Translations under genes and position numbers: made by a program
Source of the DNA: Streptomyces flavidovirens DSM 40150
Lineage (GTDB): Bacteria; Actinomycetota; Actinomycetes; Streptomycetales; Streptomycetaceae
Reading direction: 5' to 3'
NCBI RefSeq assembly: GCF_000429085.1
Contig: NZ_AUBE01000001.1
Coordinates: forward strand, 521,455-585,454
Length of the DNA: 64,000 nt
Notes under the pieces: generated by a model
What the model was told of the DNA's origin: nothing
Databases searched by the model: none
What the model saw: only the letters and a program-made list of their open reading frames with translations
Shown: in pieces, positions 21,305 through 29,722 of the stretch
Numbering within the stretch: the stretch's first letter is position 1
How the letters are laid out: every line of letters begins with the position of its first letter

Positions 21305-22540
21305 GTGGACACGATTGCCAGTCTGTTCAGCTTTATCACCACCCCAGTTTCCTGGGTCATCGTCCAGTTCCACACGATGTACGGCGCGGTCTTCGGGCCT
21401 GACACGGGCTGGGCCTGGGGTCTGTCCATCGTGTCCCTGGTGGTGCTGATCCGGATCTGTCTGATCCCGCTGTTCGTCAAGCAGATCAAGTCGACGCGTG
21501 GCATGCAGGCGCTCCAGCCTGAGATGAAGAAGATCCAGGAGCGCTACAAGAACGACAAGCAGCGTCAGTCCGAAGAGATGATGAAGCTGTACAAGGAGAC
21601 GGGTACCAACCCGTTGTCCTCGTGCCTTCCGATCCTGGCGCAGTCGCCGTTCTTCTTTGCCCTGTATCACGTGCTGAGCAAGATCTCCTCGGGTGACGAG
21701 ATCGGTGTGCTCAACAAGGACCTGGTCAACAGCGCCCGTGAGGCACACATCTTCGGCGCTCCGATCGCGGCGAAGTTCATGGACAGCGCGGCGGACATGG
21801 TGAAGTTCGACGCCTCTCTGGTCGATGTCCGCGTCATCACCGCGCTCATGATCATCCTGATGTCGGCGTCGCAGTTCTACACGCAGCGCCAGCTGATGAC
21901 GAAGAACGTCGACCTGTCGGTCAAGACGCCGTTCATGCAGCAGCAGAAGATGCTGATGTACATCTTCCCGGTGATGTTCGCCGTGATGGGCATCAACTTC
22001 CCCGTCGGTGTCCTCGTCTACTGGCTGACCACCAACGTGTGGACCATGGGTCAGCAGATGTACGTGATCCACGGGAACCCCACTCCGGGCAGCAAGGCGC
22101 AGGCTCAGTTGCTGGAGCGGATGCAGAAGTCGATCGTCAAGCACGGCAAGGTCCGCAGCCGGCGTGAGCGCAATGTCATCAAGCAGATCGCTGCCAAGGG
22201 CCGTGAGCGCAATGAGGCCGAGCGCAGGTTCGTCAAGGGTCTTGGTATGGCGCGGCTGACGGTGCAGCCTGACGGCACGGTGGCGAAGGGTGAGCCCGAG
22301 GTCGAGGCGGAGGACGGTACGACGCCGGATTCCGGCCCGAAGCGGCAGCAGCCCAAGCGTCTGACCAAGGCACAGCGTCAGGCCGCCGCCGCCGAGTCCG
22401 CGGCGAAGACCTCGTTGCAGAAGGAAGAGCCGGAGGACAAGCCCAAGACGGCCGGCAAGTCTTCTTCCGGTTCCGCACGCCAAGCCAAATCCGGGCAGCG
22501 CAAGGGCCAGCAGCGGCCCAAGCACCCGTCGAAGAAGTAA
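21305..22540 (+). CDS. yidC: Membrane protein insertase YidC
   Basis: 411 residues from GTG 21305. The short Gram-positive-like form lacks the large periplasmic domain of E. coli YidC. Membrane segments lie near 15-60, 95-115 ([17 protein letters not shown]), 170-190 and 210-250; a conserved Arg in the first helix region ([13 protein letters not shown]) forms the hydrophilic groove. A long Lys/Arg/Gln-rich cytoplasmic tail follows, typical of actinobacteria and suited to ribosome contact. Confidence 0.96.
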   Translation: MDTIASLFSFITTPVSWVIVQFHTMYGAVFGPDTGWAWGLSIVSLVVLIRICLIPLFVKQIKSTRGMQALQPEMKKIQERYKNDKQRQSEEMMKLYKETGTNPLSSCLPILAQSPFFFALYHVLSKISSGDEIGVLNKDLVNSAREAHIFGAPIAAKFMDSAADMVKFDASLVDVRVITALMIILMSASQFYTQRQLMTKNVDLSVKTPFMQQQKMLMYIFPVMFAVMGINFPVGVLVYWLTTNVWTMGQQMYVIHGNPTPGSKAQAQLLERMQKSIVKHGKVRSRRERNVIKQIAAKGRERNEAERRFVKGLGMARLTVQPDGTVAKGEPEVEAEDGTTPDSGPKRQQPKRLTKAQRQAAAAESAAKTSLQKEEPEDKPKTAGKSSSGSARQAKSGQRKGQQRPKHPSKK

Positions 22541-22555
22541 TAAGGAGTCCATCCC

Positions 22556-23068
22556 GTGACGGAAGGCACCACCTCCGTGGCCGCTGAGGGTGGCGACACC
22601 CTGACCCGCCTCGAGCAGGAAGGGGAGATCGCGGCCGATTATCTTGAGGGACTGCTCGACATCACCGACCTCGACGGCGACATCGACATGGATGTCGAGG
22701 CCGACCGGGCCGCGGTCTCGATCATCAGTGACACGGGTAGCCGTGATCTGCAGAAGCTCGTGGGGCGCGATGGTGAGGTCCTGGAGGCGCTTCAGGAGCT
22801 GACGCGTCTCGCTGTGCACCGCGAGACCGGGGACCGCAGTCGGCTGATGCTGGACATCGCGGGGTTCCGGGCCAAGCGGCGTGAGGAGCTCGCGGAGCTC
22901 GGCGCCAAGGCTGCGGATGAGGTGAAGGGCACCGGGGCGCCGGTGAAGCTTGACCCGATGACGCCGTTCGAGCGCAAGGTCGTGCACGACGCGATTGCGG
23001 CCGCGGGTCTGCGCAGTGAGTCCGAGGGCGAAGAGCCGGAGCGCTTCGTCGTTGTTCTCCCGGCCTGA
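22556..23068 (+). CDS. jag: KH/R3H-domain RNA-binding protein Jag (KhpB)
   Basis: 170 residues. KH-like domain in about 45-115 (IISDTGSRDLQKLVGRDGEVLEALQELTRLAVH) and an R3H domain at the end (RxxxH pattern in FERKVVHDAIAAAG). 15 bp after yidC with AAGGAG ribosome site. Binds RNA and influences cell division or membrane protein biogenesis in other bacteria. Confidence 0.94.
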   Translation: MTEGTTSVAAEGGDTLTRLEQEGEIAADYLEGLLDITDLDGDIDMDVEADRAAVSIISDTGSRDLQKLVGRDGEVLEALQELTRLAVHRETGDRSRLMLDIAGFRAKRREELAELGAKAADEVKGTGAPVKLDPMTPFERKVVHDAIAAAGLRSESEGEEPERFVVVLPA

Positions 23069-23087
23069 CCGGCCTCGTCACGTCTGT

Positions 23088-23115
23088 CGGCCCCGTCTGT
23101 TCGCAGGCGGGGCCG
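23088..23115 (+). terminator. Terminator after jag
   Basis: A 12-bp stem CGGCCCCGTCTG with a TTCG tetraloop; one G-U pair. ATCTTTG follows. Ends the rpmH-jag cluster, so rsmG likely has its own promoter or readthrough. Confidence 0.75.
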
Positions 23116-23176
23116 ATCTTTGTCAGCCTGTTAGTCAGCCATCAGTTCGGTAGCGCGGTACGGAAGGACGGTCCCC

Positions 23177-23893
23177 GTGACGGAGGAAGCAGAGCTTCCC
23201 CAGGCGCCTGAAGAGGCACGGGCGGTATTCGGTGAGTACTTTCCAGCGGCGGTCCGGTACGCGGAACTCCTCGCGGACGCCGGCGTCAAGCGAGGGCTGA
23301 TCGGTCCTCGCGAGGTGCCGCGACTGTGGGAGCGGCACTTGCTGAACTGTGCGGTGCTCTCCGAGGTGGTCCCGGAAGGTGTCACGGTCTGCGATGTGGG
23401 TTCGGGGGCGGGGCTTCCTGGCATTCCGCTGGCGCTGGTGCGACCGGACCTGAAGATCACTCTCCTTGAGCCGCTGCTGCGGCGTACGAACTTCCTCCAG
23501 GAGGTCGTGGAGCTGCTGGGTCTGGAGCACGTGACGGTGGTGCGTGGCCGTGCGGAGGAGGTGCTGGGGAAGCTCCCGCCGGTTCACGTGGTGACGGCCC
23601 GGGCGGTGGCACCGCTGGACCGGCTGGCGGGCTGGGGGGTCCCCCTGTTGCGTCCGTACGGGGAGATGCTGGCGCTCAAGGGTGACACCGCCGAGGAGGA
23701 GCTCAAGAGCACCCGTTCCGCGCTGAGCAAGCTCGGTGTGGTGAAGACGGAAGTGCTTCAGGTGGGCGAGGGCGTGGTGAACCCGCTGTCCACGGTGGTG
23801 CGTGTGGAGGTGGGGGAGAGCCCCGGCGGGGTGAGGTTCGCGGCCAAGCGGGCCAAGGCCGCGCGGCCGTCGCGTACGCGTCGGCGGCGATGA
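23177..23893 (+). CDS. rsmG: 16S rRNA m7G527 methyltransferase RsmG (GidB)
   Basis: 238 residues from GTG 23177. SAM-binding CDVGSGAGLPGIPLALVRPD near residues 75-95 and the GidB fold; RGRAEEV follows. Methylates G527 of 16S rRNA; loss gives low-level streptomycin resistance in Streptomyces. Basic C-terminal tail. Immediately upstream of parA-parB as in nearly all actinobacteria. Confidence 0.96.
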   Translation: MTEEAELPQAPEEARAVFGEYFPAAVRYAELLADAGVKRGLIGPREVPRLWERHLLNCAVLSEVVPEGVTVCDVGSGAGLPGIPLALVRPDLKITLLEPLLRRTNFLQEVVELLGLEHVTVVRGRAEEVLGKLPPVHVVTARAVAPLDRLAGWGVPLLRPYGEMLALKGDTAEEELKSTRSALSKLGVVKTEVLQVGEGVVNPLSTVVRVEVGESPGGVRFAAKRAKAARPSRTRRRR

Positions 23894-23986
23894 TCTGCCC
23901 TTTTTATCAGCGATGCTCCATACAAGCTGCCATACGTACGCATTGCGGAGTGTCGTGAGGGCTTAGGTGCGCTGCCGGTGCATCGT

Positions 23987-24000
23987 GTTTCACGTGAAAC
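23987..24000. promoter_or_regulatory. parS: parS site upstream of parA
   Basis: Exact 14-mer GTTTCACGTGAAAC in the rsmG-parA gap. ParB binds and spreads from such sites to pair sister origins. Confidence 0.97.
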
Positions 24001-24083
24001 GTCGCTCTCTGCTGCATGGAATCATCAGCCGCGGTCGTGCGGCTGCCGCACCGCGCGACCGCAGGTCCGTGAGGGGTACGGAG

Positions 24084-24092
24084 TTGTCCACA
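24084..24092 (+). promoter_or_regulatory. Perfect DnaA box in the parA leader
   Basis: Exact TTGTCCACA, 63 bp before the proposed parA start and between two parS sites. May couple partition gene expression to DnaA. Confidence 0.7.
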
Positions 24093-24146
24093 GAGGTGGA
24101 TTCCTCCACAGAAGAACGGGCCTCGCTGGTTCATGACCCCGAAAGC

Positions 24147-25223
24147 ATGGCAGGCTCTGTGCATTGCGAGCCTGAAGTCGAGGAGAGTGAATCCTTGCGG
24201 TCCGACGCCAACATCGCGGGACCGATGACCGACCCGGTCCCCGGTCCCCGAACCGAATCGGTGGGGGAGGATGTTTCACGTGAAACACCGCCCCCGATGG
24301 ACGACACCCCCATTGGTCGTGCTGCCCAGCTGGCGGTAGAAGCTCTCGGCCGTGCCGGTGAGGGTCTGCCCCGGCCTGAGCAGACCCGCATCATGGTGGT
24401 GGCCAACCAGAAGGGCGGCGTCGGGAAGACCACGTCGACGGTCAATCTTGCTGCTTCGCTCGCGCTGCACGGCGCGCGTGTTCTGGTGGTCGATCTCGAC
24501 CCGCAGGGCAACGCTTCCACGGCACTGGGCATCGACCATCACGCCGAAGTTCCCTCGATCTATGACGTCCTGGTCGACAGCAGGCCGCTGTCCGAAGTGG
24601 TCCAGCCGGTCCCGGACGTCGAAGGTCTCTTCTGCGCGCCGGCGACCATCGATCTCGCCGGTGCGGAGATCGAGCTGGTGTCGCTGGTGGCGCGGGAGAG
24701 CCGCTTGCAGCGGGCGATCCGGGCGTACGAGCAGCCGTTGGATTACATCCTCATCGACTGCCCGCCCTCGCTGGGCCTGCTGACCGTCAATGCGATGGTC
24801 GCCGGCGCGGAGGTGCTGATCCCCATTCAGTGCGAGTACTACGCGCTCGAAGGGCTGGGGCAGCTTCTTCGGAACGTCGATCTGGTGCGGGGGCATCTCA
24901 ACCCGGACCTGCATGTGTCGACGATTTTGCTGACCATGTACGACGGAAGGACCCGGCTCGCCTCTCAGGTGGCCGACGAAGTGCGTACTCACTTCGGCAG
25001 GGAAGTGCTCAAGACGAGCATCCCGCGGTCGGTTCGCATCTCGGAAGCGCCGAGCTACGGGCAGACCGTGCTCACCTATGACCCGGGATCCAGTGGGTCC
25101 CTGTCGTACCTCGAAGCGGCTCGTGAGATCGCGCTGCGGGGTGTCGGGGTGCACTACGACCCGCAGCATGCCCACGTGGGCGGCCAGAACAGTCAGCAGA
25201 GCATGTCGGAGGGGATCCAGTGA
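24147..25223 (+). CDS. parA: Chromosome partitioning ATPase ParA
   Basis: 358 residues from ATG 24147. Walker-type ParA/Soj ATPase: deviant Walker A NQKGGVGKTT near 88-97, LVVDLDPQGNAST, and LIDCPPSLG. ParA moves ParB-parS complexes and, in Streptomyces, organises sporulation septation along aerial hyphae. The frame is open upstream to 23967, and the N-terminal ~70 residues are acidic and poorly conserved, so the start is uncertain; I prefer 24147 because upstream sequence carries parS and a DnaA box. A second parS lies inside the gene. It overlaps parB by 4 bp. Confidence 0.95.
   Translation: MAGSVHCEPEVEESESLRSDANIAGPMTDPVPGPRTESVGEDVSRETPPPMDDTPIGRAAQLAVEALGRAGEGLPRPEQTRIMVVANQKGGVGKTTSTVNLAASLALHGARVLVVDLDPQGNASTALGIDHHAEVPSIYDVLVDSRPLSEVVQPVPDVEGLFCAPATIDLAGAEIELVSLVARESRLQRAIRAYEQPLDYILIDCPPSLGLLTVNAMVAGAEVLIPIQCEYYALEGLGQLLRNVDLVRGHLNPDLHVSTILLTMYDGRTRLASQVADEVRTHFGREVLKTSIPRSVRISEAPSYGQTVLTYDPGSSGSLSYLEAAREIALRGVGVHYDPQHAHVGGQNSQQSMSEGIQ
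24273..24286. promoter_or_regulatory. parS: parS site inside parA
   Basis: Exact GTTTCACGTGAAAC, read in frame as Val-Ser-Arg-Glu-Thr. Confidence 0.96.
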
Positions 25224-26323
25224 GTGACCGACGTAGAGGATTGGGGCGTGGGCTCGCCGCGCTGATCCCGGCCGCTTCGCAGGAGACGTCGAGCCCGCCC
25301 GTAGGGTCGGCTTCGACGTCTCCCGGAGCAGTGCCGGTGCTGACCGCGGAGCGGGGGGTGGCGGCGGCGAAGGTGACTTCGCTTCCTGCGAGTCCCGTTT
25401 CACGTGAAACGGAAGCTCCCCTGCGGGCACGGGAGCCGGAGCCGGTGGAACTCGACGAGGTGGCCGGGGTTCACTTCGCCGAGCTGCCGTTGGACTCCAT
25501 CAAGCCGAACTCCCGGCAGCCGCGAGAGGTGTTCGACGAGGACGCCCTCGCGGAGCTGGTCACCTCCATCAAGGAGGTGGGGCTCCTCCAGCCCGTCGTC
25601 GTGCGGCAGCTGGGGCCCGAGCGCTATGAGCTCATCATGGGCGAGCGTCGCTGGCGGGCCTGCCGGGAAGCAGGGCTGGAGAGGATCCCCGCGATCGTCC
25701 GGGCCACGGAGGACGAGAAGCTGCTCCTCGACGCCTTGCTGGAGAACCTGCACAGGGCGCAGCTCAACCCGCTGGAAGAGGCAGCGGCGTACGACCAGCT
25801 GCTCAAGGACTTCAACTGCACGCACGACCAGCTGGCGGACCGGATCGGGCGCTCGCGCCCGCAGGTCTCCAACACGCTTCGCCTGCTGAGGCTGTCGCCT
25901 TCGGTGCAGCGCAGGGTGGCGGCGGGTGTGCTGTCCGCCGGGCATGCGCGGGCGCTGCTCGGCGTGGAGGATTCCGAGGAGCAGGACCGTCTGGCGCACC
26001 GCATCGTGGCCGAGGGGCTGTCCGTGCGGGCGGTCGAGGAGATCGTCACTCTGATGGGCTCACGTCCGCAGAGCTCTCCCAAGGCGAAGGGGCCACGTGC
26101 TGGTGCCAGGTTGTCGCCTGCGCTGTCCGGTCTCGCGTCCCGGCTCTCCGACCGGTTCGAGACCCGGGTGAAGGTCGACCTGGGGCAGAAGAAGGGAAAG
26201 ATCGTCGTCGAATTCGCGTCGATGGACGATCTGGAACGGATCCTCGGGACGCTCGCCCCCGGCGAGGGGCGGGTCCTGCAGAAGGGGCTCACCGCAGAGG
26301 ACGCCGCGGGCGGCGAGAGCTGA
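25220..26323 (+). CDS. parB: Chromosome partitioning CTPase ParB
   Basis: 367 residues from GTG 25220, overlapping the parA stop. The ParB N-terminal CTP-binding region contains the GERRWRA motif near 140; the helix-turn-helix DQLADRIGRSRPQVSNTLRLL near 196-217 reads parS; the C-terminal dimerisation domain ends the protein. ParB loads at parS, binds CTP and slides as a clamp. A parS lies near residue 60 within the gene. Confidence 0.97.
   Translation: MSDRRRGLGRGLAALIPAASQETSSPPVGSASTSPGAVPVLTAERGVAAAKVTSLPASPVSRETEAPLRAREPEPVELDEVAGVHFAELPLDSIKPNSRQPREVFDEDALAELVTSIKEVGLLQPVVVRQLGPERYELIMGERRWRACREAGLERIPAIVRATEDEKLLLDALLENLHRAQLNPLEEAAAYDQLLKDFNCTHDQLADRIGRSRPQVSNTLRLLRLSPSVQRRVAAGVLSAGHARALLGVEDSEEQDRLAHRIVAEGLSVRAVEEIVTLMGSRPQSSPKAKGPRAGARLSPALSGLASRLSDRFETRVKVDLGQKKGKIVVEFASMDDLERILGTLAPGEGRVLQKGLTAEDAAGGES
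25397..25410. promoter_or_regulatory. parS: parS site inside parB
   Basis: Exact GTTTCACGTGAAAC, again in the frame giving VSRET. Confidence 0.96.
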
Positions 26324-26346
26324 ACTTGGGCTGGAAGCTGTTTGCG

Positions 26347-26390
26347 GGGCGGGCCGTGTCCGGAGCAATCTGGAACACGACCCGCCCTTT
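26347..26390 (+). terminator. Terminator of the parAB operon
   Basis: GGGCGGGxCGTGTxC arm pairs with GGAACACGACCCGCCC with two mismatches/bulges; TTT follows at 26388. Confidence 0.7.
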
Positions 26391-26486
26391 GCTTTCTCTC
26401 GGTACCCGTCCGATCGCGGGGTGGATACGATGCGTTCTGGTACGGCGCATCCACCTTGGTTCACTTTGAGAGGGAGGGCGGGGGCC

Positions 26487-26744
26487 ATGCGATCGGTGAG
26501 TCGCAGCCAACTGGTCACAGCGGGCCTGAGTCTGGGAGCGGTCGGCGGGTTCGTCGGCAGTCTGCTCCGGGAACGTGGCGCGCTGGCAGCCGCCCGTGAC
26601 GCGGCAGGGGAAGGAAGCGAGGAACATCCTTCATGGGACGTCGGCTCGTACCGCTCACGTTGGACAATCTTCCGGACCTCCCCGAGCGCTGCCGGTCCTG
26701 CGTCTTCTGGGAACTTGATCCAGTCAGTGGAGAAGCAGCGGTAA
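26487..26744 (+). CDS. Possible small hypothetical protein overlapping the acetyltransferase gene
   Basis: 85 residues from ATG 26487 with a weak hydrophobic segment (LVTAGLSLGAVGGFVGSLL). The first ~48 codons look reasonable, but the last ~37 overlap the acetyltransferase gene in another frame and read like an unconserved shadow. It could be a real small membrane protein or only leader sequence. Confidence 0.28.
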   Translation: MRSVSRSQLVTAGLSLGAVGGFVGSLLRERGALAAARDAAGEGSEEHPSWDVGSYRSRWTIFRTSPSAAGPASSGNLIQSVEKQR

Positions 26745-27250
26745 AGGCGGGCACTCCGGAGCTGGAGAAGGAAGCCTGGATCTCGGCTGTCCTGCTGGAG
26801 TGGGGGTCGTGCGGGCGGGTCGTCTACGTCGACGAGGCTCCTGTGGGGTTCGTCCTGTACGCGCCGCCGGCATACGTGCCGCGATCGACGGCCTTTCCGA
26901 CCAGCCCGGTGTCGCCGGACGCCGTGCAGTTGATGACGGCCTGGATCATGCCGAGCTATCAGGGGCAGGGGCTGGGGCGTGTCATGGTGCAGACCGTCGC
27001 CAAGGACTTGCTGCGAAGAGGATTCAAGGCCATCGAGGCCTTTGGCAACGCCCGCTGGACGGAGCCCGCTTGTCTGCTGCCTGCGGAGCATCTGCTGTCG
27101 GTCGGCTTCAAGACCGTACGCCCGCATCCGCTGCATCCCCGGCTGAGGCTGGAGTTGCGGACGACGCTTTCCTGGAAGGAAGACGTCGAGCTTGCTCTCG
27201 ACAGGCTGCTGGGGGCGGTCCAGAAGGAGCCGGTGCTCCGTCCGCTGTGA
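26633..27250 (+). CDS. GNAT-family N-acetyltransferase
   Basis: 205 residues. GNAT core with the acetyl-CoA loop in IMPSYQGQGLGRVMVQTVAKDLL (QGxGLG) near 104-125. An N-terminal RCRSCVFWEL element (cysteines at 18 and 21) is characteristic of the Streptomyces protein downstream of parB. Transcribed from its own or parAB promoter and convergent with trxA. Substrate unknown. Confidence 0.88.
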   Translation: MGRRLVPLTLDNLPDLPERCRSCVFWELDPVSGEAAVKAGTPELEKEAWISAVLLEWGSCGRVVYVDEAPVGFVLYAPPAYVPRSTAFPTSPVSPDAVQLMTAWIMPSYQGQGLGRVMVQTVAKDLLRRGFKAIEAFGNARWTEPACLLPAEHLLSVGFKTVRPHPLHPRLRLELRTTLSWKEDVELALDRLLGAVQKEPVLRPL

Positions 27251-27259
27251 GGACGCTGA

Positions 27260-27305
27260 AAACGCTTGTGGGCTCATCCCCGTCAGGATGAGCCCACAAG
27301 CGTTT
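27260..27305. terminator. Long bidirectional hairpin between the acetyltransferase gene and trxA
   Basis: Two perfect 20-base arms (starting AAACGCTTGTGGG) around a 6-nt loop; TTT at the 3' side serves the plus strand and AAA/TTT the minus strand. Its right arm runs into the parS at 27302. Confidence 0.9.
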
Positions 27306-27315
27306 CACGTGAAAC
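27302..27315. promoter_or_regulatory. parS: parS site overlapping a terminator arm
   Basis: Exact GTTTCACGTGAAAC. Its first four bases are the last bases of the 20-bp terminator stem. Confidence 0.96.
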
Positions 27316-27328
27316 AAAGTGCCGGCGG

Positions 27329-27676
27329 TCAGGCCTTGGTGGCCTCTTCGCCGATGAAGTCGCCAAGGTCGCGCAGGAGAGCGGCCTTCGGCTTGGCGCC
27401 GACGATGGTCTTGGCGACCTCGCCGCCCTGGTAGACGTTCAGCGTCGGGATGGACATGACGCCGTACTTGGCTGCGGTGGCCGGGTTCTGATCGATGTTG
27501 AGCTTGACGATCTCGATCTGGTCGCCGTGCTCGGCCGCGATCGCTTCGAGCGACGGGGCGATCTGGCGGCACGGGCCGCACCATTCGGCCCAGAAGTCCA
27601 CCAGTACGGGCTTGTCGCTCTTGAGGACGTCCTCCTCAAAGGATGCGTCGGTCACGTTCTTCAAGGTGCCGGCCAC
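27329..27676 (-). CDS. trxA: Thioredoxin
   Basis: 115 residues from GTG 27676; AAGGAGG ribosome site. Active site [10 protein letters not shown] near 29-38 and cis-Pro in SIPTLNVY. Reduces protein disulfides with electrons from TrxB, encoded 48 bp upstream in the same operon. Confidence 0.98.
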   Translation of the reverse strand: MAGTLKNVTDASFEEDVLKSDKPVLVDFWAEWCGPCRQIAPSLEAIAAEHGDQIEIVKLNIDQNPATAAKYGVMSIPTLNVYQGGEVAKTIVGAKPKAALLRDLGDFIGEEATKA

Positions 27677-27724
27677 GGCAGCCTCCTTAACTTCGGGGTG
27701 GGGTGTGGGGTGTGGGAGGGAGGG

Positions 27725-28699
27725 TCAGGCGGCTGCGGTCTTCTCGGGCTCGGCCACCTTGTCGGTGTCGGCCAGAGCCGCCAGGAAACGCTCCGCGTCG
27801 AGTGCGGCCGAGCAGCCGGTGCCGGCGGCCGTGATGGCCTGCCGGTAGGTGTGGTCGACGACGTCACCGGCGGCGAAGACACCGGTGAGGTTCGTGCGCG
27901 TCGACGGTGCGTCGACCTTTACGTAGCCCTCGTCGTCCAGCTCCAGCTGGCCCTTGAACAGCTCGGTGCGCGGGTCGTGGCCCACGGCGATGAACAGTCC
28001 GGTGACGGCCAGCGGAGTGATCTCACCGGTCTTGGTGTCCCGCAGCGTCAGGCCCGAGAGCTTCTGGTCGCCCTGGAGCTCGGCGACCGAGCTGTCCCAG
28101 GCGAACTTGATCTTCGGGTCGGCGAAGGCGCGGTCCTGCATGGCCTTGGAGGCGCGCAGGGTGTCCCGGCGGTGGACGATAGTGACGGACTTGGCGAAGC
28201 GGGAGAGGAAGGTCGCCTCCTCCATCGCGGTGTCGCCGCCGCCGACCACGGCGATGTCCTGGTCCTTGAAGAAGAACCCGTCGCAGGTGGCGCACCAGGA
28301 GACGCCGCGTCCGGAGAGGGCGTCCTCCTTGGGCAGACCGAGCTTGCGGTGCTGGGAGCCCGTCGAGACGATGACCGCCTTGGCGCGGTGGACCGTGCCG
28401 GCGGTGTCGGTTACGGTCTTGATGTCGCCGGTGAGGTCGACGGACACGATGTCGTCCGGAACGAGCTCGGCGCCGAAGCGCTCGGCCTGGGCGCGCATGT
28501 TGTCCATCAGGTCGGGGCCCATGATGCCGTCGCGGAACCCGGGGAAGTTCTCCACGTCGGTGGTGTTCATCAGAGCACCGCCTGCGGTCACCGCACCCTC
28601 GAACACCAGCGGCTTCAACGACGCACGCGCGGTGTACAGCGCGGCGGTGTAGCCGGCGGGCCCGGAGCCGATGATGATCACGTTTCGGACGTCGCTCAC
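27725..28699 (-). CDS. trxB: Thioredoxin reductase
   Basis: 324 residues. FAD-binding [16 protein letters not shown] near the N-terminus, redox CATC in [11 protein letters not shown] near 140, NADPH-binding [10 protein letters not shown], and the C-terminal [13 protein letters not shown] motif. Transfers electrons from NADPH to TrxA. A SigR-type promoter lies directly upstream. Confidence 0.98.
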   Translation of the reverse strand: MSDVRNVIIIGSGPAGYTAALYTARASLKPLVFEGAVTAGGALMNTTDVENFPGFRDGIMGPDLMDNMRAQAERFGAELVPDDIVSVDLTGDIKTVTDTAGTVHRAKAVIVSTGSQHRKLGLPKEDALSGRGVSWCATCDGFFFKDQDIAVVGGGDTAMEEATFLSRFAKSVTIVHRRDTLRASKAMQDRAFADPKIKFAWDSSVAELQGDQKLSGLTLRDTKTGEITPLAVTGLFIAVGHDPRTELFKGQLELDDEGYVKVDAPSTRTNLTGVFAAGDVVDHTYRQAITAAGTGCSAALDAERFLAALADTDKVAEPEKTAAA

Positions 28700-28769
28700 G
28701 GGTTATTTCCTCGTCTCTGCGGACTGCCTGCTGCCTACTGGGGGCCTGTCTAGGACTCTCACCCCACCC

Positions 28770-28795
28770 AACGGATCCTACGGGGCATGCATTCC
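28770..28795 (-). promoter_or_regulatory. SigR-type promoter of trxB-trxA
   Basis: On the minus strand GGGAAT is followed, after exactly 18 bp, by GTT, matching the Streptomyces disulfide-stress consensus GGAAT-N18-GTT. The GTT lies about 70 bp before the trxB start. S. coelicolor trxBA is a classic SigR target, so induction by thiol oxidation is expected. Confidence 0.85.
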
Positions 28796-28825
28796 CGAGG
28801 TGTCCGACCCCATTCGGGCCTGATG

Positions 28826-29722
28826 TCAACGGCGGGGGTAGGTCTGTGTCAGCAGAATCTCACCCTTGGCCGGCGGAGCCGCCCCCTCACACGCGGCGTC
28901 GACGACGTAGGCCTGCACGCGGGTGACGTCGGTGGCGTGCGGAAGCACGAGGAGGAAGGCTTTCTTGCCGTCGTACGTCCCCTCCTCCGCGGCGATCGGC
29001 ACGGTGTTGCGGCCGGTGCCGTCCTGGACGCACTGCGGCACCGGCACGTCGGCTTTCCGCAGGGGGGTGTGGGACTCGATGCCCATGGAGGGGTCGTTCT
29101 CGGTCGTCGTCTCGCCCTGGGACATCGGCTGCTTGGCGATCAGGCTGTGGACCCGGTCCTCGAGGGCGGTCGTGGAGAACGTGGGACCGGTCTTCTTCGG
29201 GGAGGAGATGCTCCTGTCGGCGGAGGGGTCCTTGCTGTCCGGTGACTGGAGCGTCTGCACCAGGAGCGTGCCCAGGCCGAGGGCGGCCGTACCGAACACG
29301 GCGCCGATGAGGGCAGTGCGCCGGCGGTGCTTCGCCTTGCCGTCCCGGCCGGGCCCGGTGGCCGCGCGGGGGCGGCCGGCGGGGCGGTCCGCCGCGGCGG
29401 CGGATTCGGCGGCCTGTGGTGCGGGCGCTGTTTCACGTGAAACAGGCGCGGTCTCCTCAGGCGACGTGGCGTCGAGGAGCGCTTCGGCGGCCAGAGCAGC
29501 GTCGATGCGGCCTGCGACGTCGGCGGGCATCCGGTGTGCGCCGGGCAGGGCGCCGAGGAGTCCGCGGATCTCGTTCAGGGAGGTCTGTACGTCGGTGCAC
29601 AGCGCGCACTCGTCGAGGTGGCGGCGTACTTCCGCCGTGCGGGAGGGCTGCAGGAGGCCCTCGGCGAGGTCGGAGATCTCCGAGACGTCCGGATGCTGAG
29701 TCGTGCCGGCCGTAGATGTCAT
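28826..29722 (-). CDS. Zinc-finger anti-sigma factor for the adjacent ECF sigma factor
   Basis: 298 residues. An anti-sigma zinc motif HLDECALC (HxxxCxxC) near 35-42, one membrane helix (RTALIGAVFGTAALGLGTLLVQTL) near 140-160, and an extracytoplasmic C-terminal domain. Start ATG overlaps the sigma gene stop (ATGA), which supports stoichiometric synthesis. Position equals mycobacterial RsmA (Rv3912) between sigM and trxB2. A parS lies in the codons for residues 94-98. Confidence 0.92.
   Translation of the reverse strand: MTSTAGTTQHPDVSEISDLAEGLLQPSRTAEVRRHLDECALCTDVQTSLNEIRGLLGALPGAHRMPADVAGRIDAALAAEALLDATSPEETAPVSRETAPAPQAAESAAAADRPAGRPRAATGPGRDGKAKHRRRTALIGAVFGTAALGLGTLLVQTLQSPDSKDPSADRSISSPKKTGPTFSTTALEDRVHSLIAKQPMSQGETTTENDPSMGIESHTPLRKADVPVPQCVQDGTGRNTVPIAAEEGTYDGKKAFLLVLPHATDVTRVQAYVVDAACEGAAPPAKGEILLTQTYPRR
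29430..29443. promoter_or_regulatory. parS: parS site inside the anti-sigma gene
   Basis: Exact GTTTCACGTGAAAC, translated as VSRET on the minus strand. Confidence 0.96.
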
